Shown one piece after another: positions 15,951 through 24,908 of a stretch of 64,000 nucleotides of DNA. Source of the stretch: Formosa sp. Hel1_33_131. Lineage in GTDB: Bacteria; Bacteroidota; Bacteroidia; Flavobacteriales; Flavobacteriaceae. Within the stretch, counting starts at the first letter, position 1, and the number at the start of each line of letters is the position of its first letter. The position numbers and the translations under genes were made by a program. The notes beneath the pieces are model-generated. The model made no database searches. It worked only from the letters and a program-made list of their open reading frames with translations, and had not been told where the DNA came from. The DNA is taken from the NCBI GenBank assembly GCA_949499105.1, contig CATEFX010000028.1, forward strand, positions 62,001-126,000, given 5' to 3'.

Positions 15951-18803
15951 CTACTTACTCAAATACATTTTACGTCTGGAGTATAAGTTATAAAATTCAT
16001 CATCCTTTAAACTGTCGATAAAGAGAATACTTTCCCCAGTACTTTTCATTTCTGGACCCAATTGCTTATTGACATTAGGGAATTTATTAAACGAAAATAC
16101 GGGTTGTTTGATGGCATAGCCTTCCAAATGAGGCTTAAAATCAAAATCCGTAACTTTCTTTTCACCCAACATCACTTTAGTAGCATAGTTCACATAAGGT
16201 TCGCCATACGCTTTGGCAATAAATGGTACCGTTCGTGACGCTCTAGGATTGGCTTCAATAATATACACCATGTCGTCTTTGACTGCAAATTGTATATTGA
16301 TTAATCCTACCGTATTAAGTGCTAACGCAATTTTTTTGGTGTGATCTTTAATCTGTTGCATCACTAAATTACCTAAATTGAAAGGCGGTAAGGTCGCATT
16401 ACTATCACCTGAGTGAATCCCACAAGGTTCAATATGTTCCATGATACCGATGATGTAAACATTTTCGCCATCGCAAATCGCATCGGCTTCCGCTTCTATT
16501 GCCCCATCCAAATAATGATCTAATAACAACTGATTTCCGGGCATTCTGCTTTGTAAATCAACAACGTGTTTTTCTAACTCTTCTTTATTAATTACAATTT
16601 TCATCCCCTGCCCTCCTAAAACATAAGACGGACGTACCAAAATTGGAAAATCTAAGACATCGGCAATCGCTGCCGCTTCATCGGCCGTCGTGGCAATATC
16701 AAATTCTGGATACGGAATGTTATTGTCTTTCAAAAGGTTTGAGAACAAGCCTCTATCTTCGGCTAAATCGAGAGATTCAAAACTCGTTCCTAATATTTTG
16801 ACACCATATTTGGTTAATTTCTCAGCAAGTTTTAAAGCCGTTTGACCGCCTAACTGCACAATAACGCCTTCTGGTTTTTCGTGTTTAATAATGTCATAAA
16901 TATGTTCCCAAAATACAGGTTCAAAATACAACTTATCCGCAGTATCAAAATCGGTTGAAACCGTTTCAGGATTACAGTTAATCATAATGGTTTCATAGCC
17001 ACATTCTGCGGCAGCTAACACGCCGTGTACACAACAGTAATCAAACTCAATTCCTTGACCAATTCGATTGGGGCCAGATCCTAAAACAATCACTTTTTTC
17101 TTATCGGAAACGACACTTTCATTATCTGAAAAACGGTTGCCATCGGCGGTTTCCATATCACTCTCAAACGTTGAATAGTAATAAGGAGTCTTGGCTTCAA
17201 ATTCCGCCGCACAAGTATCCACTAATTTATAAACGCGATTGACGCCTAATTCTTCTCGCTTTTTATACACCTGACTTTCTAAACAGCCGAGCATGTGCGC
17301 AATTTGTCGATCGCCATATCCTTTTTGTTTCGCTTCAAGCAATAACGGTTTTTCTATCGTTTCAATTTTATAGGTCGAAATTTCATTTTTTATTAAATGT
17401 AATTCTTCATATTGTTTTAAAAACCACATATCAATTTTAGTGATTTCATGAATTCGACTCAGTGGAATTCCCATCTGGATGGCATCATAAATAATAAACA
17501 CACGATCCCAAGACGCATATTTTAGTTTATCAATAATTTGAGTGTAATCTTTATTTTCTTTGCCGTCTGCGCCTAAACCGTTTCGTTTAATTTCGAGCGA
17601 TTGTGTGGCTTTATGAAGTGCTTCTTGAAACGAGCGTCCAATGCCCATCACTTCGCCAACCGATTTCATTTGTAATCCCAACGTTCGGTCGGAACCTTCA
17701 AATTTATCAAAATTCCAACGTGGTATTTTAACAATCACATAATCTAAGGTCGGTTCAAATAAGGCCGATGTCGATTTTGTAATTTGATTATTTAGTTCAT
17801 CTAAGTGATATCCTAAAGCTAATTTAGCCGCAATTTTGGCAATTGGATAGCCCGTTGCTTTACTTGCTAGTGCCGAGGATCGTGACACCCGAGGGTTAAT
17901 TTCGATGGCAATAATATCTTCTTTTTCATCTGGAGAAACGGCAAACTGCACATTACATCCCCCCGCAAAATCACCAATACTGCGCATCATGTGAATGGCC
18001 ATATCGCGCATCCGTTGATAGGTACGGTCACTTAAAGTCATGGCAGGAGCTACTGTAATTGAATCCCCGGTATGAATTCCCATAGGATCCATGTTTTCAA
18101 TCGAACAAATGATGACAACATTGTTATTAGAATCTCTAAGCAATTCTAACTCATATTCTTTCCAGCCTAATAAAGCCTTATCAATCATCACTTCATGGAT
18201 TGGGGAAATTTCCAAACCACGGGTTAATAATTCATCGAAGTCTTCTTCTTTATGAACAATGGCCGCACCATCACCTCCTAAGGTAAAAGAGGCTCTAATG
18301 ACCAGTGGAAACCCAAATTCTTGGGCAATTTCTTTTCCTTTAAGGAATGAGGTCGCCGTGGCTTGTGGCGCCATCGGAATGCCAATTTTGAGCATTAATT
18401 CGCGAAACTTCTCTCGGTCTTCTGTAATGTTAATCGCATCAATATCAACGCCAATAATATCAACACCAAAATCGGTCCAAATCCCTTTTTCATCAGCCTC
18501 AATACAAAGATTTAAAGCGGTTTGCCCACCCATCGTTGGTAAAACAGCATCAATTTGAGGATGCTCTTTTAATATTTTAATGATTGACTTTGTGGTCAAA
18601 GGCAGCAAATACACATGATCGGCCATTGCTGGATCCGTCATAATAGTTGCTGGATTGGAATTAATTAAAATGGTTTCGATTCCATCTTCTCTTAAAGAAC
18701 GGAGTGCTTGGGTTCCTGAATAATCAAACTCGCAAGCCTGTCCTATAACGATAGGTCCAGAACCTATAATTAAAATTGATTTAAGATCTTTATTTTTAGG
18801 CAT
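15951..18803 (-). CDS. carB: Carbamoyl-phosphate synthase large subunit, without MGS domain
   Basis: A 950-residue enzyme making carbamoyl phosphate from bicarbonate, ammonia (from CarA) and two ATP, for arginine and pyrimidine synthesis. Two homologous ATP-grasp halves are seen: ILIIGSGPIVIGQACEFDYSGTQA at the start, with NPRVSRSSALASKATGYPIAK, and the second beginning with VLGSGPNRIGQGIEFDYCCVH at about 575, with EANPRASRTVPF. It stops after FIDSLKDDEF, where E. coli CarB (1073 residues) continues into the allosteric MGS domain. So UMP and ornithine control of the E. coli kind is absent, as I recall for other Flavobacteria. No carA is nearby. Confidence 0.96.
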   Translation of the reverse strand: MPKNKDLKSILIIGSGPIVIGQACEFDYSGTQALRSLREDGIETILINSNPATIMTDPAMADHVYLLPLTTKSIIKILKEHPQIDAVLPTMGGQTALNLCIEADEKGIWTDFGVDIIGVDIDAINITEDREKFRELMLKIGIPMAPQATATSFLKGKEIAQEFGFPLVIRASFTLGGDGAAIVHKEEDFDELLTRGLEISPIHEVMIDKALLGWKEYELELLRDSNNNVVIICSIENMDPMGIHTGDSITVAPAMTLSDRTYQRMRDMAIHMMRSIGDFAGGCNVQFAVSPDEKEDIIAIEINPRVSRSSALASKATGYPIAKIAAKLALGYHLDELNNQITKSTSALFEPTLDYVIVKIPRWNFDKFEGSDRTLGLQMKSVGEVMGIGRSFQEALHKATQSLEIKRNGLGADGKENKDYTQIIDKLKYASWDRVFIIYDAIQMGIPLSRIHEITKIDMWFLKQYEELHLIKNEISTYKIETIEKPLLLEAKQKGYGDRQIAHMLGCLESQVYKKREELGVNRVYKLVDTCAAEFEAKTPYYYSTFESDMETADGNRFSDNESVVSDKKKVIVLGSGPNRIGQGIEFDYCCVHGVLAAAECGYETIMINCNPETVSTDFDTADKLYFEPVFWEHIYDIIKHEKPEGVIVQLGGQTALKLAEKLTKYGVKILGTSFESLDLAEDRGLFSNLLKDNNIPYPEFDIATTADEAAAIADVLDFPILVRPSYVLGGQGMKIVINKEELEKHVVDLQSRMPGNQLLLDHYLDGAIEAEADAICDGENVYIIGIMEHIEPCGIHSGDSNATLPPFNLGNLVMQQIKDHTKKIALALNTVGLINIQFAVKDDMVYIIEANPRASRTVPFIAKAYGEPYVNYATKVMLGEKKVTDFDFKPHLEGYAIKQPVFSFNKFPNVNKQLGPEMKSTGESILFIDSLKDDEFYNLYSRRKMYLSK

Positions 18804-18864
18804 TTTTAAATGTAATTGATTGTATTATAATAAGATACGAAATTAAGTAACGTTTGGGTATAAA

Positions 18865-18893
18865 AAAAGGCGTTGCTATTAGCAACACCTTTT
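18865..18893 (-). terminator. Terminator after rpmH
   Basis: AAAAGGCGTTGCT and AGCAACACCTTTT pair with one G-T pair and loop ATT; on the minus strand it follows the rpmH stop by 22 bases. Confidence 0.75.
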
Positions 18894-18915
18894 ATATATT
18901 AACAATTGTTAATCA

Positions 18916-19074
18916 TTATTTTTTGTGACGAGTTTCAGAAGATACACTGATCTTTTTTCTACCTTTGGCTCTTCTTCTAGCAAGAACTTTTCTTCCGTTA
19001 GCAGAAGCCATTCTCTCTCTAAAACCATGTTTATTTTTTCTCTTTCTCTTGGAGGGTTGAAACGTTCTTTTCAT
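18916..19074 (-). CDS. rpmH: 50S ribosomal protein L34
   Basis: A 52-residue basic protein too short for usual ORF cut-offs, starting [18 protein letters not shown] and containing [20 protein letters not shown], the L34 signature. It is a structural protein of the large ribosomal subunit. A strong promoter (TTG-N19-TATATTTG) lies about 77 bases upstream and a terminator follows, so it is transcribed alone. rnpA and dnaA are not adjacent, unlike the arrangement in many other bacteria; dnaA is 34 kb away. Confidence 0.97.
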   Translation of the reverse strand: MKRTFQPSKRKRKNKHGFRERMASANGRKVLARRRAKGRKKISVSSETRHKK

Positions 19075-19150
19075 TTTAGTATATTTTTAAAACTTTACTC
19101 GTGTGATTATCTTTAAAAAATGCGCTCAAGTTTTATCTTAAAGCGCGGCA

Positions 19151-19180
19151 CAAATATACAAAGAGTTTTTACTTTGACAA
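19151..19180 (-). promoter_or_regulatory. Promoter of rpmH
   Basis: On the minus strand TTG (19180-19178), 19 bases, then TATATTTG (19158-19151), an exact match to the Bacteroidota TTG/TAnnTTTG promoter. The leader is about 70 bases. Confidence 0.75.
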
Positions 19181-19214
19181 ACCTAATTTTAAAATAATTT
19201 TGATTTGTTTTTAC

Positions 19215-19222
19215 TACCTTTG
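19215..19222 (+). promoter_or_regulatory. -7 box for TPR membrane protein gene
   Basis: TACCTTTG matches TAnnTTTG, 26 bases before the ATG at 19248. No properly spaced TTG was found. Confidence 0.45.
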
Positions 19223-19247
19223 TACTCGCTAAATAAATAACTCGGTT

Positions 19248-19814
19248 ATGTTCAATAAAAATATAAAATTATTCCTTGCTACTGCGATCGTCGCGTATGC
19301 TGTATATCAAATTATAGAAACCTATGTCGGTAATGGCATCATGCTGATTCTCCTTGCATCAGTTTTTGTATTTCTATATTTCAAAAATGAAATGATTTTA
19401 TTAGCGTTTTTAAAACTTCGAAAACAAGATTTTCCAGGGACAGACCGCTTACTCAACAAGATAAAAAATCCAAAAACTGCACTTACAAGCAAACAACAAG
19501 GGTATTATAATTTCTTAAAAGGGATTATGGTTTCTCAAACGAATATGAATGATGCTGAAAAGTATTTTAAAAATGCGGTCAGCCTTGGTTTATCAATGGA
19601 CCATGATTTAGCAATGGCAAAATTAAACCTTGCCGGAATTGCTTTTACCAAGCGACGTAAACAAGAAGCTCAAAAATTACTTCAAGAAGCTCAAAAGCTC
19701 GACAAAAGAGATATGTTGTCTGAACAAATCAAAATGATGAAACAACAGATGAAAAAAGCGGCAATACCAAATCAACATTTTGGAGGCCAACAACGCGGCG
19801 GAAAGCGGCGTTAA
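19248..19814 (+). CDS. Membrane-anchored TPR protein
   Basis: A 188-residue protein with two N-terminal membrane segments (about 7-25 and 30-52) and a soluble part with TPR-like helices at about 85-160 (YYNFLKGIMVSQTNMNDAEKYFKNAVSLG, then AMAKLNLAGIAFTKRRKQEAQKLL). It ends in a Gly/Arg/Gln-rich tail (GGQQRGGKRR). A conserved Bacteroidota family of unknown role, probably a scaffold on the cytoplasmic face of the inner membrane. It is transcribed alone. Confidence 0.75.
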   Translation: MFNKNIKLFLATAIVAYAVYQIIETYVGNGIMLILLASVFVFLYFKNEMILLAFLKLRKQDFPGTDRLLNKIKNPKTALTSKQQGYYNFLKGIMVSQTNMNDAEKYFKNAVSLGLSMDHDLAMAKLNLAGIAFTKRRKQEAQKLLQEAQKLDKRDMLSEQIKMMKQQMKKAAIPNQHFGGQQRGGKRR

Positions 19815-19882
19815 CAACGAGTGGAGTCTGTAATATGTTTGTTGAGTTTACAACGAATATGTATGGATGTGCAAACGCTTAT

Positions 19883-20563
19883 TTATTTTAATCCAAGGCG
19901 ATCAATTCGGTTTCCGACTGTGAAATCTTTCATTTCATTTTCAAGAGCGTCGAAATCTATCTGTTTCACTTTTTTTATTATTTTTCCGTTTTTCATTAAA
20001 TAAATCTCATCACATGTAGCTGCCAAAGTTGAAAATATATGAGAAGAAATAATAACTGTTTTCTTTAACATTTTAAGTTTCTTTATAATTTCAGCGATCA
20101 CTAAATTACTCTGTATATCTACACCATTAAAAGGCTCATCCAGAATGAACACCTCATTTTCTTGTAAAAGGAGTGCTGTCAAAGCCAATTTTTTTTTCAT
20201 TCCCGTCGAGTAGGTTGAAGCATACTGATTTAACGGTAAGTCAAATATGTTTTTGGTCTCAATATTTGATAGTTTTAGGTGTCGAGCGTTGGCAAGGAAT
20301 TGAATGTATTCTTTCCCCGTAATTTTTGGAAAAAAAAAGGGTTCTGTACATAAAAGCCCTAAATGGTCTTTGAGTTTATTAAAGTCTGATGATATAATTC
20401 CTTTATACGATTCAAGTCCTGAAATACATCTGAACAGCGTTGTTTTCCCAGCGCCATTTTCTCCAACAACTCCATATACAGTTCCTTTTTTAAACTCTAC
20501 ATTGATTGCATTAAGAACCTGCTTTCGCGCATAAAATTTCGATAATTTTTCAATTTTAATCAT
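19883..20563 (-). CDS. ABC transporter ATP-binding protein
   Basis: A 226-residue ATPase with Walker A GENGAGKTT, signature YSTGMKKKLAL, Walker B VFILDEPFNG and switch His in ISSHIFS. The start is the ATG at 20563, giving MIKIEKLSKFYARKQV, because it overlaps the stop of the permease gene as ATGA; a longer frame to 20647 lies inside that gene. The signature has STG in place of LSGGQ, as in many ABC-2 type ATPases. It pairs with the adjoining membrane protein. The substrate is unknown; export is likely from the subfamily. Confidence 0.9.
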   Translation of the reverse strand: MIKIEKLSKFYARKQVLNAINVEFKKGTVYGVVGENGAGKTTLFRCISGLESYKGIISSDFNKLKDHLGLLCTEPFFFPKITGKEYIQFLANARHLKLSNIETKNIFDLPLNQYASTYSTGMKKKLALTALLLQENEVFILDEPFNGVDIQSNLVIAEIIKKLKMLKKTVIISSHIFSTLAATCDEIYLMKNGKIIKKVKQIDFDALENEMKDFTVGNRIDRLGLK

Positions 20564-21477
20564 TCTAAAATTTTGTTTAATTTTTTTATGGATTGGGAAT
20601 AAAATAGAGGAATCACAACAATTAACATTGGAGGAAACATAAAACATAACGTTATTAACACCCCTTGTGATATATTTACATCATTGGGATACGCAGAATA
20701 TTTAGCAACAATCATTACTATTAAATAAGCAACGCACATAAGATAAATAAGAATTAAAAGACCCACTTCATTCAAAAAGAAACTACTTAAAGTGACTAGA
20801 ATCGGAAGGCTTAAAAGTGTAAAATTGATTACGCAAGATTTGGTTTTTTTAATTAAAAATTCTTTTGATGACAGGTTGAAATTCCACACATAACATTCAT
20901 TTTCTGGTTTTGAATAATAAAACATACAGACTAAACCGACTAGCAGCATAGAAAATACTCCTAGATTAAAATTTCCAACTGAAACTGAAATAAACATTAA
21001 TACATAAGCAATTGGAAACATGTAAAAGGTCTTTCTAAATCCTACTGAAAATTCAAATGGGTTTTTGCTGAAAGGCGTTGGAATGGTGAAGATGATGTTT
21101 GTACTAAAGTTAATAAACGTAAGAGAAATTGTTAAAACAATTAATACTATCATATAAATAAATAGCCCTTTATAAGTTAGAAATGCTAAAAAGGGGATGC
21201 TATAAAGTAGGTTTTCGATACAACGTAATTTCAAATAATTCTTTTTAGAAAATATCAATTTTAGAAAATCATTTCTTTTAGGCGCACTTCGATTAGAAAC
21301 AAAACCTAAGACTATAAGTCCGTATATATATGGTGCAAATTGAGTCTTTAAAAACAGAAAATTAGAGAGTAAAATAAAAACTATGAAAATTAACGGATAT
21401 ACGATTAAAAGAGGAAGCCCGAACTCCGTTATTTTTCGATTTAATATCTTAGATTGAAGGTGAAAATAATCTAACAT
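20560..21477 (-). CDS. ABC-2-like membrane permease
   Basis: A 305-residue membrane protein with about seven to eight hydrophobic segments and little else recognisable. It overlaps the ABC ATPase start by 4 bases (ATGA), so the two are translationally coupled and probably form one transporter. The sequence is unusually rich in F, I, L and N and does not match a permease family I can name. The lytic transglycosylase gene ends 10 bases upstream, so it may share that transcript. Confidence 0.65.
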   Translation of the reverse strand: MLDYFHLQSKILNRKITEFGLPLLIVYPLIFIVFILLSNFLFLKTQFAPYIYGLIVLGFVSNRSAPKRNDFLKLIFSKKNYLKLRCIENLLYSIPFLAFLTYKGLFIYMIVLIVLTISLTFINFSTNIIFTIPTPFSKNPFEFSVGFRKTFYMFPIAYVLMFISVSVGNFNLGVFSMLLVGLVCMFYYSKPENECYVWNFNLSSKEFLIKKTKSCVINFTLLSLPILVTLSSFFLNEVGLLILIYLMCVAYLIVMIVAKYSAYPNDVNISQGVLITLCFMFPPMLIVVIPLFYSQSIKKLNKILE

Positions 21478-21487
21478 TCTCTGTTTT

Positions 21488-22423
21488 TTATTTCGTAATC
21501 GCGTTTGAGTAATACCCTTTCTCAGGAATTTTTAGGGTGTATAACTTCTTCGATTTATTATTTAAAAAAGGATCTCTTAACCAAGGGTTGTGCATTTTTA
21601 ATTGTTTGTAATTTAATCCAAAGCTTTCGGCAAACTTCGCTATATCTGCAATTGCAGTATCCACTTTGACCTCATAAGTTTCTGGGAGCGTGTATAAATG
21701 TGTTTCATTAAAGTTGAATCCATACTTTTTTGGGGTTGAGAAAATTTCTTTTAGAGCCACAATACGGAAAATATAGCGCCCCGTCTCTTCACCTAATAAT
21801 AAATCATAATACCTAGAAACATTCTGTTGTTTTAATCGCTTAGAAATACCATTAATCCCTGCATTGTAAGACGCCGCCGCTAAAGTCCAATTTCCAAATT
21901 CTTCCTTCGCTTTAAGGATGTATTGACACGCAACATGGGTCGATTTTTCGAGATTATAACGTTCGTCCACATTGTTGTTAATTTCTAAACCATATTCTTT
22001 TCCTGTGGGTTTCATGATTTGCCAAAATCCTTTTGCCCCCGCAGGAGAGGTCACATTTTGAAGTCCGCTCTCAATTAAAGCTAAAAATTTAAAATCACTT
22101 GGGATGCCATAGGATTTTAGAATTGGTTCAATAACAGGAAAATATTTATGGGAACGCTTAAATAAAAGTAAACCATTCGACTGCCAATAGGTATTCACTA
22201 ATAGTTCGCGATCGATGCGTTCTCGAATATCTGGCGATTGAAGTGGCATGAATTCGCCTGAAAAATTTAACCTTTCTGGAATATCCAGCGCATAGACATT
22301 ATAATCATTTTCAAAGGTCGGGATTTCATTTATTTGGGGCGATTGACTGGTAAAAGCAAGGACTAAAAAACCCGAAAAAGACAGGATTGCAGCCGTAAAT
22401 AAAATTTTTTTCAAATAGTGCAT
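21488..22423 (-). CDS. Lytic murein transglycosylase (SLT domain, MltD-like)
   Basis: A 311-residue exported enzyme that cuts glycan strands of peptidoglycan. An N-terminal membrane/signal segment (about 5-25) precedes the SLT domain at about 90-235: LALIESGL (catalytic E118), AGAKGFWQIMKPTGKEYGL and AAASYNAG. A C-terminal region at about 245-311 (VKVDTAIADIAKFAESFGLNYKQLKMHNPWL) resembles a LysM-like module. A TATTTTTG box lies 44 bases upstream. The ABC permease gene follows after 10 bases. Confidence 0.9.
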   Translation of the reverse strand: MHYLKKILFTAAILSFSGFLVLAFTSQSPQINEIPTFENDYNVYALDIPERLNFSGEFMPLQSPDIRERIDRELLVNTYWQSNGLLLFKRSHKYFPVIEPILKSYGIPSDFKFLALIESGLQNVTSPAGAKGFWQIMKPTGKEYGLEINNNVDERYNLEKSTHVACQYILKAKEEFGNWTLAAASYNAGINGISKRLKQQNVSRYYDLLLGEETGRYIFRIVALKEIFSTPKKYGFNFNETHLYTLPETYEVKVDTAIADIAKFAESFGLNYKQLKMHNPWLRDPFLNNKSKKLYTLKIPEKGYYSNAITK

Positions 22424-22466
22424 AACAACGTAGATTAATGATCTTAAAATTACAAAAAAAAAGCAA

Positions 22467-22474
22467 CAAAAATA
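22467..22474 (-). promoter_or_regulatory. -7 box for lytic transglycosylase gene
   Basis: The minus strand reads TATTTTTG between the hydrolase stop and the transglycosylase start, leaving a leader of about 40 bases. Confidence 0.4.
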
Positions 22475-23146
22475 TCAACTCAGTATTAATTTGGGTAAAT
22501 TTTCATTGAGCCATTTATAGCGATTTAGGATCATGATATGAGTCCCCCCTTCCACAACAATACAATCTTTCATCTTTTCAATAGGGAAAATAATATCCTG
22601 ATCACCATGAATATGAACCAAATTAGGGTCACTCGTCTCTTGATTCCATGAAACAACCTGTTTAATCGCCCAATCTAAATAGCGTTTATCGGTAATGGAT
22701 AAATATTGTTTGTAAAGGTCTAATCGCTTGACAATCGGTTTCCCAAACGCATATTTAGATAACAAATCGATGTTTTGAGCAAAAAGACTGGTGGGTAATA
22801 ATTTATATGCTTTTGTTTTTCCAGCCAATTGAAGATGCAGAGGCAATTCATGACGGGCTTTGACACTCGAAATGATGATGATTTTTTTAAAGTCATAAAC
22901 TAAGTTCATTTCTTGGGCAATGATCCCGCCAAAAGAGACCCCAACCAGAATCGCATTTACATGGTTAATTTTTTTACAAAATCGAATGGCATATTCTGAA
23001 ATTGATTCATCTTCAAATGGAATCATCCATTCTAAAAAATGCATTTCAAATTGATCCGTATCTAACTGAATATTTTTAAAAATGCTAGAATTCGCTGCTA
23101 ATCCGGGTAAAAAATAGACCGCTATCTTATTTTGATTTTTATTCAC
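22475..23146 (-). CDS. Alpha/beta hydrolase
   Basis: A 223-residue cytoplasmic hydrolase with the nucleophile elbow GVSFGG (Ser at about residue 90), an acid candidate in HGDQDIIFP and the catalytic His in EGGTHIMI, so the triad is complete. The start codon is GTG. The oxyanion-side sequence YFLPGLAANSSIF is near the N-terminus. The substrate cannot be told from sequence. It is divergent from the small GNAT gene. Confidence 0.85.
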   Translation of the reverse strand: MNKNQNKIAVYFLPGLAANSSIFKNIQLDTDQFEMHFLEWMIPFEDESISEYAIRFCKKINHVNAILVGVSFGGIIAQEMNLVYDFKKIIIISSVKARHELPLHLQLAGKTKAYKLLPTSLFAQNIDLLSKYAFGKPIVKRLDLYKQYLSITDKRYLDWAIKQVVSWNQETSDPNLVHIHGDQDIIFPIEKMKDCIVVEGGTHIMILNRYKWLNENLPKLILS

Positions 23147-23180
23147 TTACCGTATTATTAACTAGTTAGATTTTTTTTTG

Positions 23181-23188
23181 TAAATTTG
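23181..23188 (+). promoter_or_regulatory. -7 box for small GNAT gene
   Basis: TAAATTTG matches TAnnTTTG, 41 bases before the ATG at 23229, after a T-rich tract. Confidence 0.45.
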
Positions 23189-23228
23189 CATTCTAGAATT
23201 TTCACAAACCTACTCAAAACTTTTTTCT

Positions 23229-23525
23229 ATGGTTGACGCTTCTAACTTAACAGACAATGCCTTTTTACGCCAATATGAATTAAAAGTTGGAGGTGAACTT
23301 GCAACTCTAGAATATTCTCAACAAGAACGAAAAATTTTCTTAACAAAGCTAAACATTCCTGAGGTTTTAGAGTCCGAAACCTTTCTAGAAGATTTTATAA
23401 AAATAGTTTTAGAGGATATCATCGAAAAAAACATTAGCGTGGTACCAACCAGCCCTCCTGTCGCTAAATTTATCCGTCGAAATCGACGTTATAGAAAAAT
23501 GCTTCCTGTTGGAATTCGAATCTAA
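23229..23525 (+). CDS. Small GNAT-like acetyltransferase (YjdJ/Gcn5-related type)
   Basis: A 98-residue protein with the layout of the short GNAT-like family found in most Bacteroidota: ELKVGGELATLEYSQQERKIFLTKL, then KIVLEDIIEKNISVVPTSPPVAKFIRRN and the tail LLPVGIRI-like KMLPVGIRI. The family lacks part of the normal acetyl-CoA site, and its substrate is unknown. Its 3' end overlaps the convergent mtaB gene by 4 bases. Confidence 0.8.
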   Translation: MVDASNLTDNAFLRQYELKVGGELATLEYSQQERKIFLTKLNIPEVLESETFLEDFIKIVLEDIIEKNISVVPTSPPVAKFIRRNRRYRKMLPVGIRI

Positions 23526-24856
23526 TTTTTTACGAGAACCGAATCAAATTTAATTTTCACCAATCCATCTGAATCAATTTCAGAAAGCGTTATCTTATGC
23601 AAGGTATTCACTAACGCTGGATTCCATGGCGTTTTTACTTTGACATAATTTTCTGTAAATCCGTGAATATATCCTTCTTTATTCTCCCCTTCAAACAATA
23701 CAGTGTGGTGCGTGTCAATCTGACTTTCGTAAAATGCACGACGTTTTTTGGCCGAGAGTCCTCTTAACATTTTACTACGCTTCGATCGTACGGATTTTGG
23801 CACTTCATTGGGCAGAGTTGCAGCGTGTGTATTGGGCCGTTCAGAATAAGTAAACACATGAAGATAAGAGACTTCTAAAGCATTTAAAAGATTATAGGTT
23901 TCTAGAAATATTTCATCCGTTTCTCCTGGAAATCCAACAATGACATCCACTCCAATACAAGCATTTGGTAAAACGCTTTTGATATGTTCTACCCTATCTT
24001 TATAAAGCTCTTTCATATAACGCCTCCGCATGGCTTTTAGCATCACATTACTCCCACTCTGTAAAGGAATGTGAAAATGTGGTACAAAAGAGTTGCTTTG
24101 CGCTACAAAATCGATGGTTTCATCTTTTAATAAATTTGGTTCAATCGATGAAATTCGCAATCGATGTATACCTTGAACCGCATCCAATGCTTTTACTAAG
24201 TCGAAAAACGTATGTTCATGGGTTTTGTTTCCAAATTCTCCTTTGCCGTAATCGCCAATATTCACGCCTGTTAAAACAATTTCTTTAATGCCTTGATCCG
24301 CAATTTTTTTAGCGTTGTCCAATACATTCTGAAGTGTATCAGATCGAGAAATTCCTCGGGCCAACGGAATGGTACAATAGGTACATTTATAATCACACCC
24401 ATCTTGAACTTTCAAAAAAGCTCGGGTCCGATCGCCGATAGAATAACTACTGACATAAAAATCGGCATCCTCAATTTCACACGAATGAATGGCGCCCGTG
24501 TCATTTTTAGTGAGCTCGTTTAGGTAATCGGTAATTTTGAATTTTTCGGTCGCTCCAAGCACCAAATCAACGCCATTAACGGCTGCTAATTCTTCGGGTT
24601 GTAATTGAGCATAACAACCCACAGCAACCATAAATGCTTCCGAATTTGAGCGTTGCGCTTGTTTTACAATGGTTTTAAACCGCTTGTCCGCATTCTCAGT
24701 GACAGAGCATGTGTTAATCACATAAATATCGGCAAATTCCGAAAAATCAACACGATCAAACCCTTCGTCATCAAAGGTTCGTGCAATCGTAGCGGTTTCT
24801 GAGAAATTTAGTTTACACCCTAAAGTGTAAAATGCGACTTTTTTTCTATCAATCAT
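23522..24856 (-). CDS. mtaB: tRNA t6A37 methylthiotransferase MtaB
   Basis: A 444-residue radical-SAM enzyme that adds a methylthio group to t6A at position 37 of ANN-decoding tRNAs. The N-terminal UPF0004 domain has its three cluster cysteines (LGCKLNFSE, INTCSVTE, VGCYAQ) and the SAM domain has CDYKCTYC. A TRAM domain ends the protein. LGCKLNFSE separates it from MiaB (usually LGCQMN). A full promoter is seen upstream, its -33 element lying inside the first codons of the divergent binding-protein gene. Confidence 0.95.
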   Translation of the reverse strand: MIDRKKVAFYTLGCKLNFSETATIARTFDDEGFDRVDFSEFADIYVINTCSVTENADKRFKTIVKQAQRSNSEAFMVAVGCYAQLQPEELAAVNGVDLVLGATEKFKITDYLNELTKNDTGAIHSCEIEDADFYVSSYSIGDRTRAFLKVQDGCDYKCTYCTIPLARGISRSDTLQNVLDNAKKIADQGIKEIVLTGVNIGDYGKGEFGNKTHEHTFFDLVKALDAVQGIHRLRISSIEPNLLKDETIDFVAQSNSFVPHFHIPLQSGSNVMLKAMRRRYMKELYKDRVEHIKSVLPNACIGVDVIVGFPGETDEIFLETYNLLNALEVSYLHVFTYSERPNTHAATLPNEVPKSVRSKRSKMLRGLSAKKRRAFYESQIDTHHTVLFEGENKEGYIHGFTENYVKVKTPWNPALVNTLHKITLSEIDSDGLVKIKFDSVLVKN

Positions 24857-24878
24857 TCTTGTACTTTTACCAAGTGTA

Positions 24879-24908
24879 CAAATTTACAATTATCATCTAT
24901 AATGACAA
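24879..24908 (-). promoter_or_regulatory. Promoter of mtaB
   Basis: On the minus strand TTG (24908-24906), 19 bases, then TAAATTTG (24886-24879). The TTG overlaps codons 2-3 of the divergent gene at 24902. The leader is about 17 bases. Confidence 0.65.

Noticed and set aside
18925-19116. Plus-strand open frame of 63 codons
   Set aside because: It is antisense to rpmH, a certain gene.
20564-20647. Longer start for the ABC ATPase
   Set aside because: It lies within the permease gene, and the domain starts at MIKIEKLSKFY with an ATGA overlap.
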